Shown: positions 13,106 to 23,587 of the stretch, piece after piece
Layout: each line of letters starts with the position of its first letter
Numbering within the stretch: the first letter of the stretch is position 1
NCBI GenBank assembly: GCA_003952965.2
Contig: CM025853.1
Coordinates: 18,497,110 to 18,561,109 of the forward strand
DNA: 64,000 nucleotides
DNA from: Morella rubra
Taxonomy: Eukaryota > Streptophyta > Magnoliopsida > Fagales > Myricaceae
Direction: 5' to 3'
The notes under the pieces: model-generated
The model's database searches: none
What the model saw: the letters and a program-made list of their open reading frames with translations, nothing else
Told to the model about the DNA's origin: nothing
Position numbers and translations under genes: made by a program

Positions 13106-14456
13106 ATGGCATTTAGTCAAGCAGTCTGACATCGGTGCTTACAAACCGAGATGATGCCTTCCTACAGGTATAAGATGCCAAAAATGATGACTAAAATTGA
13201 AGGTAGAGGAAAATGGCATCAAGACTAACGTGGTTAACATGGTCGAGATAGCAAAAGGCCCTGTGCTAACCTGCTTCTTACACCACCTAAATACTTTGGT
13301 TGTGAGCTTGTGAGCGCAGTCGAAAATTTGATGAGAAGACTGGAACTGCCCTTGTTAATGGTTCCCATGACACTGCAAAGCTTTGGACTTCTTGAAAACT
13401 TCATTAAGAAATATGTTCAGTGCTATGGTTGTGGGAACCCATGAAACTGAGATAGTTCACCAAGACACAGATGATCACCCTGAAATGTGCTGCGTGTGGA
13501 TGAGTTTCAGTGTTGATATGAGGGACAAGCTTACACCCTTTATTCTCAAGTGCCCACCTGAGCAGAAGAAGGGATCAAAAGATGAAGGCATGAGGGAGGC
13601 TTAAAAGGAGCGGCTTAAGGAAGGAGAGGCCCTGATGAGAGCAGAAGAGCTTAGGAGGCAGTCAAAAAAAAAGGCAATCTGGTAGTGCGAAGGATGTTGC
13701 TTCCAGAGCAGTCAACGAAGTGCGAAAAAAGAGCAATAGTTCCGATGAGGATCACTCCCCAGCTCACAGCCAGCTGATGTGAATGACCAAGCAGCTGATG
13801 ATGACGATGATGACGACGTCCAGTGGCTGACGGACACTTCATTGGAGGCAGCCCGCCAGCGCATCCAGGAGCAGTTGAGTACTGTTACTGCTGATATGGT
13901 CATGCTTTCTACTGAAGAAGAGAAGCAAAAGTCTGCGAAGAAGTCTCCAGGACGTGAAGAGAAAATGGAGATTAATGGACATAGCAATGGTTTTACCAGT
14001 ACCCATAGGAGCCTTGTGGATGAGATAAAGGACTACCTGAAGAAGAACTCCTCTGCGAGTCAGCTGAAATCGTACTTGGTGTCACTCTCTGGGACTTCCC
14101 AAGAAGTCATGGATGCCCTGTTTGAAGCTCTCTTTATGGGCATTGGAAAGGGCTTCGCCAAAGAAGTGGCTAAAAAGAAGAGTTACCTGGCAGCAGCCAC
14201 GGAAGGGGAGGGATCTCAGATTGTTCTTTTGCGTGCTATAGAGTCTTTCTGTGCGAAGGCAAGCACAGAGGCTGCTAAGGAGGTGGCATTGGTTCTGAAA
14301 GATCTTTACGACAACGATGTGGTGGAGGAAGAATCTGTACTAGAGTGGTATCAGCAAGGCTTGGTTGGTGGCAATAAAACCTCCCAAATTTGGAAGAATA
14401 TCAAGCCCTTTATAGAGTGGCTCCAGAATGCCGAGTCTGAATCAGAAGATGAGTAA
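13106..14456 (+). CDS. Eukaryotic translation initiation factor 5 (intronless CDS, frameshifted as written)
   Basis: eIF5 is the GTPase-activating protein for eIF2 in the 43S/48S initiation complex. The region is 1,351 bases long, matching the usual 430-450 residues, and plant eIF5 genes commonly lack coding introns. The N-terminal half can be read only by changing frame: RYKMPKMITKIEGRG, the VEIAK segment, KYFGCEL, then a zinc ribbon with CYGCG (near 13,420) and CAAC/CG (near 13,487), then MRDKLT and PPEQKKGSK. From 13,779 one clean frame of 225 residues continues to the stop: an acidic run (seven D), a linker, then the W2 domain with the aromatic-acidic boxes EEESVLEWYQQ and FIEWLQNAESESEDE that bind eIF2-beta and eIF2B-epsilon. 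The breaks are mostly single inserted or lost bases clustered before 13,750, while the second half is perfect. Sequencing or polishing error is the likeliest cause; a true pseudogene is the alternative. Confidence 0.88.
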
Positions 14457-14880
14457 CTCTGAACGTCCTTCTTTGCTTACATTGGTACTGCGACTACTCA
14501 TATAAAATGGTTTAACTAGTTTCGTTCTGTGTTTGATGTTTTCTGGTTTGGAGTCAGTAAAGTGGTCTTTACGAGTGTTGTGTCTGGAAATAAAAGGACA
14601 AGAAGCATTGGCCAGGCTTTTCTGAGCCGTTCAGGTGCCCAATGTTTTGCTCTTGTTGTTGCTTTTTCGTTTCGTTTCTGTTGTCCAGTCGTTATGAGTT
14701 TGCTGTCGGTTTGACCTCAAGACGGTGAATGCTTTTACTGTTTTAAATGTTAGTCTGTTTGTTTCTCTTTAGTTTTCTGCGCTTTGGGTACCTTTCTGTG
14801 TGGTGTTGTGGAAGTGAATGGTAGTTCATGTACTTTCAATTGCAGCAGCCATCTGTATCATCTGCACCCGCATAGTTTTC
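14457..14880 (+). other. eIF5 3' UTR
   Basis: About 420 bases of T-rich non-coding sequence after the stop. It is mirrored almost exactly at 4,200-4,450 in the inverted arm, so the duplication includes the full transcript end. Confidence 0.55.
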
Positions 14881-14939
14881 TGTTTTTTTCTTTTTTCAAA
14901 TTCAGACAAGGATGCTAGTTCGTAAACCAGAATTTATGG

Positions 14940-15232
14940 ACAGAATCTGGAGGTTTATGGGTATGTTTGTTTAATGATTTTAAAAACTTTTTTTGATTTC
15001 AAACATGATCTTTTCAAGCAAAAAAAAAAAATCATCTTCAATAAATTCTATTTCAAATCAAAAAAATTTTTGTAATCTTAACACGAATAAATTTTAATCA
15101 TTTCTAAAATAACACGAATATTTTATATTTTTATAAATATATATTTTTACTCTCGTATCCTTGAAGAAAACAAATTTTAGAAATTATCTTTCCAGATATT
15201 ATCTCAAACACCCAAACATTACGCCATTCTCG
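14940..15232. mobile_element. MITE-like AT-rich insertion
   Basis: An A/T-rich segment of about 290 bases opens with GGGTATGTTTGTTTAATGAT and closes with ATCTCAAACACCCAAACATT; the ends are imperfect inverted repeats around a GTTTG core. No coding capacity. A noisy version sits in the inverted arm at about 3,690-4,190, so it predates the duplication if that is real. Confidence 0.35.
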
Positions 15233-16600
15233 TACTCAAAAAATTGCACCGTGCAAATAACTATCCAGGTCACAAACTCTGTCCACGTCATGACTCTGGT
15301 AGCAGTGACTGTGAGGCGTGTCGATAGAGGCTGTCGTTAGTAACCTGATGTCATAGCCATTCATTCATCGGTGGCATGTCTGTGGGATTGTATCCTTGGG
15401 GGAACGATGGCGACCCAAAAATCTGCAAATATTAAAAAATTTCTAAAGTTCTTCGTTTCTCTATTAATTACTATTCCTTGACATATAAAAAAAGACTATT
15501 TATTTAACTCTCAACTTATATGGCAATGTCAAATAGTTGTCAAATTTCTTCCCTTTTTGTGTGTGTGTGTGTGTCAATGGAGTGTTTAAATTACAAAAGA
15601 AATAGAGGTTAGACCGTTAGAAGACGAAATGTCATGAAAATGGTTCCTTAAACACCAATTTGATATTGTCTAATAATTTTCAGTGGAAAGTGAATATTTT
15701 CCAAATGAAATATCTCCAATATAAGCGGTTATCTTTTATATTGAATTTATATATGGAACTAAGTTGAGATGGGAGATTTGCCCTGTGGAACTTGGAAACA
15801 AATTAGAGTAATAGTAACGGGCCATGGCTCCACTGCTTCAGTACGACCAGATACTCTTTTGAGTCTTTGAAAGAATGCTCGCAATCTAGCCCTTCGTGTT
15901 CGAGTTTGAAATCTTAAAATTCCCCTACTTGCCCCAAAAAAAGAAAAGAAAAGAAAAAAACATTCCCGTCAACTTTAAAACTAATTTGACTAGGCGTATA
16001 ATACTGGTAAATACTTGCTCATGATACGCTGTTAGACTACATATGTTGTCTTGTAGAAATAACAACATAGAATTGGGTTTTTTAAAAACCCTTTGACCCA
16101 TGATTAATCTTCCCTGCCAAAGAATCCTCTTGACAATCATCAAAGCCCATCAATCACATTTACTATTGTTACTTGATTTTGGTAGGAAGGGACCATAATC
16201 TTCTATAATTACCTATTCAAATTAAATAATGCAATTTGGAGACAGACACTACAATTTGAATAAAGAATTGCAGAAGATCCTAATAAAGTTTTACTTATCT
16301 TTCTCTGAGATGATCCTTATCTTTTCCACCCATCAAATTTTTTAGACTCACAATCTGCAAACTTCGCAAAGCAAACTCATCATCTGCCATCATCTATAAC
16401 ATTATCAAGCATCACCTCCAAATCCCCTAACCGCAATGGTGGTTGATGATTGTTTCTTACCTCTAAATAGATGGTAATATATGCATATATTGGATCTTCA
16501 CTAATGGGGCTGTTTAAGTCGACTGGGGTGCTCTGCTTTCAATTTTCTAGACCATGTCGATAGTGTTTGTTGCGGATCTCGCTGCCTTTCCATAACCCCA
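15233..16600 (+). repeat. Right arm of the inverted repeat (3' flank of eIF5)
   Basis: Non-coding. Its reverse complement is found at about 1,560-3,690, perfect over 3,300-3,690 and noisy beyond. It includes a (GT)n microsatellite near 15,561-15,577 that pairs with the (CA)n at 3,361-3,378. Confidence 0.8.
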
Positions 16601-19560
16601 CAAAAAATGTCTTTGCTGGCATATACTTCCTTTGGTGGCAGAGTTAGAATCTTGTACTGGAAGTAACGCACATTCAGGGTTCAAACCACTACTTGTGCAA
16701 AAAAATTCGTGATTTAAATGAAGGTTGGTCAGTGAATTAGTCAATCTTTTTGTTGTAGCATTGAACTCAACTCGTGTAAATACTGAACTAAATCCGTCCC
16801 AACTCCATGTATATGAATAGGTGCTTGATATTTCTCTAGTTAAAAAATAAAAAAATAATTGAACAGATTATTTTTCGGGTCAATAATATAAATACATCAT
16901 TCCTTTAGGGTCTTGAGTTGTTGCTAACTGGGCTTTGGGCCTTAGACGGTTAGTTGTTAGAGGTCTAGTTCTTTTTGTTGAAAATTAGAGGTTTAGTTCA
17001 ATTAGTCCTAACAGTGTGTCTGTAAGCAAGTAGAAGTAGTTAGGCCATTCGAAAAGTTATGAAAAATTAGTTCTTGTCTCAATAAAAGCACCTCTACCTT
17101 ATCAAGAGGGAGCTGCAAATCATATGAGGTCTTTAAAAACCAATTTTTTCTGTGTATTTTCTTGCAATCCAAACACGTTTTACATCCAACAAATTACAAA
17201 GAAGAAAAAAACATCCACAGATAAGTTTGTTACAAAAGAGCCGGTTTATGACTATAAAACAAAAGAGAGAGACGGTTTATAAAAAATGTAAGATTTTTAT
17301 ATAATTGTGAATATTTATGTAGATTGAGTTTTATAGGTTTTTGTGTAAAAGTTAGTAAATTTTTTAAAGATATTTAAATTTTTGTTGGTTTGTAAAAAGG
17401 TGTAGAAAGATGATTTGATATAATAAAAAGTATTGAAATTAGGTGAAAAATTATAAAGAGAATATTTATAATAATTTTTTAAAAAAAGTTACGGGAGTTT
17501 ATACGAAAAAATTATTAAAAATTGTTGTAAAATGTATTAATATTTGGCTTAAAAACTTTTAAAAATTAATATTTTTTTTATAATAAATTTTTTAAATAAT
17601 TATATTTTAAAATATTTTTACAAACCAACCTGCGGGTGAAATAAAAGAATCCACTTTTTACTTTATTGGCGATGTAGCTATCTGAAGATTTGACATTGAC
17701 GCGCTCCAGCTAGCCGTCAAATTCTTATCCCTAATCCCAAATATTAATCAAATACACAATGATACAAAAAAGCGACGCTTACATGTTTCACATCACACAT
17801 TCCTTCCCCTATTGTCCACGTCCTCCCTCCCTGTCAACTTCTTATTCTTTTTTATTTATCTTTTTTCTATTGGCTCATTGTGAACTTTTTAAGTTGTCTA
17901 GTGGACCGACATCAAAAGAAGTTTGTTAAGGTATTTTTGTTTAAGGATCTCATTTGGTTGTTTAAAACTACCAGTATTTTACAAGTTGGCCCATAATTTA
18001 AGATCTAAATTAGCCATTGAATCCGAGGGTCAAGTAGACTTTAACAGCTCTGTCTCAGAACTAACAAGGTGGGTCAAGGCTCACAGACCTTTTAACTTGG
18101 AAATCCAGATAGCTGATTTTGTGTAATATCACACACATGTGGACACTCAAATGGATCTTATATCTCGAATGTCACTTTAATTGATCTTAATCTTCAAACT
18201 CAAGTCTACACATTAAATTACAGTTACTTCAGACTTTAAAGTTCCTTATTTCAACCAGCTAAATTACAGTTAGTTCAAAATTTGAAATTTTTTCATATTT
18301 GAAGTATTTTTTTTGTTGAAATATCGAGATCAGAGTAATAGATGAAAATTTTCTGTTCCAATTATATCGTGTAATTTAAAGAAAGACAGACACAAAAAAT
18401 AATCTTCATATCATTTAATGCTGCGCGTATAAATCTTGTGTATATTTTTTTTCAACAGAAAATTAAAAAGTCTCCTTATTTGGGGTATGGATGTTTAAAT
18501 TTATATGTATGTTCTCTAATTACCTGCTTGCTGTAACCAAAAAGGGTCCTGTCTACCCAAATCAAATCCCGACAACACAGCATGAAAATCCGGTACGTGC
18601 TATCGCCACCCCAACAGAAGCCCAAAACCCCACAAGTACCGAACACAACGACCGTGCCGTTTTCGACGTCCCGCATTTTTCTATTATTTTTAAAACTCCC
18701 GCTCCATCTCCGATATTTCATCCTGGCTCTAACGGGCCCGTCCCTCACGAGATTATTTATGTCGCGCCTTTTCCTCTGCCCCTTTTTAACCACCCGATCG
18801 TTGACTTCAAGCACGCTCTTCCAAATTGCCAGCGTGTTAAATTTCTGAATGTCCGTCCACGGTGAATAACCTCTTGCCAGCCTGCCAGGTGACGAGGGAG
18901 CACTTCCGTCACATGTCATAAGGGCTTTTCCGTAAATGGACAATAAGCACGCATGTTTTCCTCATTATGAGATGCCAGTTGGGCGGGTACAGTGTTGTAC
19001 CCGCAACGGCTTACGACTGCTGCTCTCGCTCCGTGACTACTACCCCTGTCTCCTCTTTCGGATAGATCGTACTTTCCACCGTGGAAGTGCGTAACAATAT
19101 CCTCTCTAATTTTTCGCATTAATGAACTCACCCCATGCACATTCCTTTTAATCATTTTTAGACCCGTACTCTTTAATTAATTGCGTTTTGGTCTGAAAAC
19201 ATTATTTTTGTACTTTGTTTTCCAAGCTGTCGAAGTTAGTTACAAATTAAAAGGATAATTTTTCTCTTTTAAATTTTTTAAAAATACTATCGTTCTAAAA
19301 TTTAAAATTTAGATTAATAGTTTTGAATTAGATTATTTAGATTTATTTGAAATTTATAAAGTTTGTTTAATCAATCCCAAATACCAGATTAGAATTATAA
19401 ATAGGTGATTGATCCTTGTTGTTTCAAATTATTGCAAAGAGTTGTAGTTATTAGTTATAAGTTACATCTAAATGCGTCCTTTTAGATTTTAAGTCCTAAT
19501 TCGTTGCAATCTGTACGGAATTTGTTAGAATATCCCCCCGGTCCCCTGAATTTCACGCTC
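16600..19560. other. Intergenic, with an AT-rich block
   Basis: No gene recognised. 17,285-17,630 is very A/T-rich with irregular TTTTTAAA motifs, resembling a decayed MITE like the one at 57,370-57,720. 18,480-19,150 is richer in G+C and open in several frames (124 residues +, 155 residues -), but neither product looks like a known protein. It may be distal promoter of the ARF gene. Confidence 0.4.
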
Positions 19561-19749
19561 AACGGGTGAGAGTGGTGAACGTCCAATCCTTGGCGTTCTC
19601 ATATGGTTACGTTGTCGTGGCCAAAACTGTAATTTTTCTGACCAATCAGACTCGTCCTTTTATTTGCCACTTCCCCGCTTTTGCTTCTGTGCCTGTTCAC
19701 CGACCCCAATACGGCACTCGTCTCTCTCTCAGCTCAGATACTGTTTTTA

Positions 19750-19767
19750 GAGAGAGAGAGAGAGAGC
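19750..19767 (+). promoter_or_regulatory. GA-repeat in the ARF promoter or 5' UTR
   Basis: An uninterrupted (AG)n run 130-150 bases upstream of the ARF start codon. GA-repeats near plant transcription starts can bind BBR/BPC proteins; whether this one does so is inference. Confidence 0.45.
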
Positions 19768-19809
19768 ACTCACAATCGCGCTGGCGGAGTCCTAACCAAC
19801 CCAGTTCTT

Positions 19810-19899
19810 ATGTTCAAAAACCCTGACGAAACCCATTCTCTCCGTTCTACCTGGTTCTTGTGTCCCGGAATCTTCTCTGATTCGCTCCCAAATCACTAG
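19810..19899 (+). CDS. Upstream ORF of the ARF17-like gene (29 aa)
   Basis: An ATG at 19,810 opens a 29-codon frame, beginning MFKNPDETHS and ending DSLPNH, whose TAG at 19,897-19,899 directly abuts the ATG of the main ORF at 19,900. Upstream ORFs are known in 5' leaders of several Arabidopsis ARF mRNAs and affect their translation. The zero-base spacing suggests that ribosomes finishing this ORF could reach the main start only by local back-scanning, or that most ribosomes bypass it by leaky scanning. It depends on transcription starting upstream of 19,810, which the TSS-like context near 19,730-19,790 allows but does not prove. Confidence 0.5.
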   Translation: MFKNPDETHSLRSTWFLCPGIFSDSLPNH

Positions 19900-22800
19900 A
19901 TGATGCCGCCTCAGCCTCAGAATCCGGCGACCAATCTCCCCCGGCTCGACCCCAAAATTTGGCGCGCCTGCGCCGGGAACTCTGTCCAAATCCCCGTCGT
20001 TCATTCTAGGGTTTATTACTTCCCCCAAGGCCACGTGGAGCAATGCTCTTCTCGTCCTCCCGTACTGTCACCTCTCGTCCTCTCCAAGCCACTCATTCTC
20101 TGTCGGATTGCTGCCGTCGACTTCCTCGCCGATCCGATCACTGACGAGGTCTTCGCCAAACTCCTACTCCATCCTATTCAATCCCAGTACTCCACTAACT
20201 TCCTTAAGTCCTCTCGGTTTGCTGAACCTCCTGCAAACCAATCCGATCGCAACGATGGCGCTGGAGAAGAAGGTAAGGTCGTCTCGTTCTCTAAGATTCT
20301 CACGCCGTCCGATGCCAACAATGGCGGCGGCTTCTCCGTCCCAAGGTTCTGCGCCGATTCCATCTTCCCGCCGCTCAACTATCAGGCGGAGCCGCCGGTT
20401 CAGAACTTGTCCGTCACCGACCTTCAAGGCGATGTCTGGGAATTCCGGCACATCTATCGAGGCACGCCGAGGCGCCACTTGCTCACTACTGGTTGGAGCA
20501 AGTACGTGAACCACAAGAAGCTAGTCGCTGGCGACTCCGTGGTGTTCATGAGGAACTCGAGGGGCCAGATGTTCGTCGGGGTGCGCCGCACCGTCCGTTC
20601 GAGTAATAGAGAATCCGCCGCCAGGTGGGGCTTGCAGATCGGCGCTGCAGCGAGAGTAGAGGAAGAGGAGGATAATGCCTGTGGCAGAGAGGTCTTCTCG
20701 AGGACAGGGAGGGGTAGGCTGTTTTCGGAGGCGGTGGCGAGCGCCGCGGAGATGGCGGCGCAGGAATTGCCATTCGAGGTCGTGTATTATCCGAGGGTGG
20801 GGTTGTCGGACTTTGTGGTGAAGGCGGAGACGGTGGAGGAAGCCCTTAATGTGTTTTGGAACCCTGGGATGAGAGTGAAGATGGCAATGGAATCCGAGGA
20901 TTCGGCGAGGACGACGTGGTTTCAGGGGACGGTTTCGGCGGCTTCGGTTCCGGAGAGAGGGCCTTGGCAGGGTTCTCCCTGGCGCATGCTTCAGGTAGAT
21001 ATACATATATAGCTTTTGGATTATATTTCTTGTTTAGGCATTTGTTTAGTTGATTTCTGTGATTGTGTAGTCTGTGGTATCCTAGGAAGCACAGGTACTT
21101 CAAAGGCCGGAGCTATTTTGTGTCTAACAGGTTACCGTTTGGATATGGCTGCATACGTGTCAACGGATCGGAAAAACTAATATTAAATTCTGGGTACCTT
21201 TGGTTCATGGCAGCCGCAGGACACTTCGGCTACGGGTGGGACACGAGTACACGACTGCCACGTTTGGGTCAAAATAATGATTTCTCTATAAAAAAATTGA
21301 GTTCTAACTGTTATTTGGAAATACTAGGGGATGAAAATGGGGATTAAGTGTTTTAGCTGAACCTCTGAAGGATCAATAGCCAACTGATGGATGTTATCTT
21401 AGGGATACTTCTGGATAATGCCTTTTGCTGAGATCTATGAAAATAAACCATGGATGATGTTGTATTTTAATGTTATGTTTCTTATTATTGCTTGAGTTTT
21501 TATTTGGAATATGTTTATTGATCTTTTAGTGCTTGTCATTGAACTTGTAAACAAAAGACAAAATTATCTATCAACCAGCAAATGTGTCCATGTTCCATCA
21601 TAGTTTCCAAGAATTCAGGTGCCGTCTAATTCGGATTATATTGCATACATGTCTCATGTTGTATTGTTTCTTAAGTGATATGTTAAATTGGACGGTCTCT
21701 ATCTTTCATTCTCTTCACTAGTGGATGAGCTCAGCATTTGCTTCTATTTGATGTGTGGGAATAGGAAGTCTTTGCCCACCCTTGGGACTGATTTGTCCTT
21801 TTCTTGTCTCCGTAGTCTATTATGATTCTTGAGATATTTTATGACTTAGGCATAAGATTTAACAACTAATTAGTGACTCAGATAAGTTGAATATAGTTTT
21901 GTGTTTGGTTATCTGACAAACATATGGTGCTCTAACTATCATCATTGAATTAGAAACGTCATGCATGCGGTGCTTTGGTGGTTATTCATTGTCTTGAAAA
22001 AGCATCAGCAAGCAATGTTTCCCAATTTTGGTTGGAATCTCTTGACTTTATCAAATGGCTTGCTTATGAGCTTAATAATCTATGTCAATTTTGAGATGGT
22101 TGGAAAATACTTCCATGGAGAATAATGACTCTTCTCCTTTAGTGTTGCCATGATGACAGTGTGCCATTAGGATTGAAAATTTCCATAAGTTCTTAAGAGA
22201 GAAATTACAGATGCTCATTGTACTTTATTTTCCCCTTTTATTTTCTTTCAGTGGGTATATGTTATAGGTCTTGTAAGGAACATGGCTGTGTATTTTCTAT
22301 AAAGTTCTGTATGTGCTCTATGATATGGATTAGAATTCCTTTTCATTTCCTGCAGTCGGGGCCAGCAAATTGCACTGTTCAGCACTGCAAGGTTGGACAG
22401 TCTTTGTTATAGTGGTCCAGCGTTGTGGTTGTATGAAATCTTTATGCATGCATATATACTCCACACATGTGACATGTGTGCATATGTGTACTCTGTAACT
22501 TTATGTTTAGGCCATTTGTGTGCTATATTATCTTACATTGCTAAACATTTTGAGATTTTGAACTTTCCAATCTTCGTTGCTCTTTTACAGACTTGTGTCT
22601 TCAGAATATTAATACATATTGGACACTTAAACATACATTTTTACTGTTTTTTCTCAACATTTCGGCTCTGGTTCTCCTAATATATGCTGATGGGCAATTA
22701 AAGCCAACTGATGCTAATCAGTATTGGCAACTTCTTGCTGTGAACAGTGATTTAAGTATAATACTGTTATATAACATAATATTCACTTCTTGTGCATCTT

Positions 22801-23587
22801 GATGTAGCTTTTAGAATTGTTGAGACAATAGTGTGATACTAATTGTGCAAAAAAAACTTATCTGCTTTCCGTATTGACTGGCTAAGTTTTTGTAATTTTT
22901 TTGGTCTGTATATCATAGGTCCACTGGGATGAACCTGGCATCCTACAAAATGCCAAGGGAGTGAGTCCTTGGCAAGTTGAATATGTTTCTCCGACATCAC
23001 CAATGCATTCTGTATTCCCTCCGGCAAAGAAATTCAGAGCCCCTCTGCAGGATGGAGAGGGAGACTTTTTCTTTCCCGTCACAGGATTTCCTAAGTCAGC
23101 AATGGGGCACATGGGCCAATCATTGTTGAATTGTAACACTTTTCCTGCTGGCATGCAGGGAGCCAGGCAAAATCTTTTCAGCAAACCCAGTTTCTCCAAC
23201 TTCTTAAGTCAAAACGATATGTGCAATGATAATTCTTTTGGCAACAACATGACGCCAAAGTTCAAAACTGTTTCTACTGAGCTGAATATTGGTGGTTCAC
23301 AGTCTGAAAACTTGTCACCAGATAGCCAGAGTAGTATCCCCTCCTTTGGCACTGAATTCAATGGAATCCATTGCTGCAGCTCAGCAAAAGTTGGTGCTGG
23401 TTGCATTCAATTGTTTGGTACGATCATTCATATGAAACAGCCTTTAGAAGGTGGTTTCGATGAAGTTGGTACAGAAGATGATGGCGTTAAAGGATACAGT
23501 GAAACTCAAGGAATAGACAGCACACTACTTATCAAAAAAAGGAATAGACGAGACACTGAATCTTGCTTTTCTCCTGAAAGTTCTTGA
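19900..23587 (+). CDS. ARF17: Auxin response factor, ARF17-like (class C, no PB1 domain)
   Basis: Two exons: 19,900-20,994 (365 codons) and 22,919-23,587, joined at a GT donor after CTTCAG and an AG acceptor at 22,917-22,918, both phase 0. The protein is 587 residues, close to Arabidopsis ARF17 (585). Domains: N-terminal dimerisation part with [12 protein letters not shown] (residues 15-26) and [10 protein letters not shown] (39-48); B3 DNA-binding domain about 127-230 ([42 protein letters not shown]); ancillary Auxin_resp domain about 287-380 ([16 protein letters not shown] joined to VHWDEP). The C-terminal part is low-complexity and lacks the PB1 domain for Aux/IAA pairing, as in ARF17. Class C ARFs are repressors acting in the nucleus and are controlled by miR160, whose site is in exon 2. 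Exon 1 is GC-rich relative to its surroundings. No frame damage is seen. Confidence 0.95.
20995..22918 (+). other. Single intron of the ARF17-like gene
   Basis: 1,924 bases, T-rich, with donor GTAGAT and acceptor ATCATAG. No repeats or nested genes recognised; the small open frames (for example 21,063-21,347 and 22,393-22,680) have no protein signature. Confidence 0.85.
23149..23169 (+). promoter_or_regulatory. miR160 target site
   Basis: A 21-base site in exon 2, beginning TGGCATGCAGG and ending AGCCAGGCA. It pairs along its whole length with the conserved plant miR160, with a single G:U pair at site position 7. It encodes the conserved AGMQGARQ segment. ARF10, ARF16 and ARF17 orthologues carry this site, and cleavage by miR160 limits their mRNA. 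Confidence 0.93.

Noticed and set aside
18476..18943. 155-codon - strand and 124-codon + strand open frames
   Set aside because: Overlapping frames in a GC-richer patch upstream of ARF; neither product has a recognisable domain, and both being open suggests composition rather than coding.
20521..21006. 161-codon antisense open frame over ARF exon 1
   Set aside because: A shadow of GC-rich coding sequence on the other strand; arginine- and proline-rich with no domain, while the sense frame is a clear ARF.
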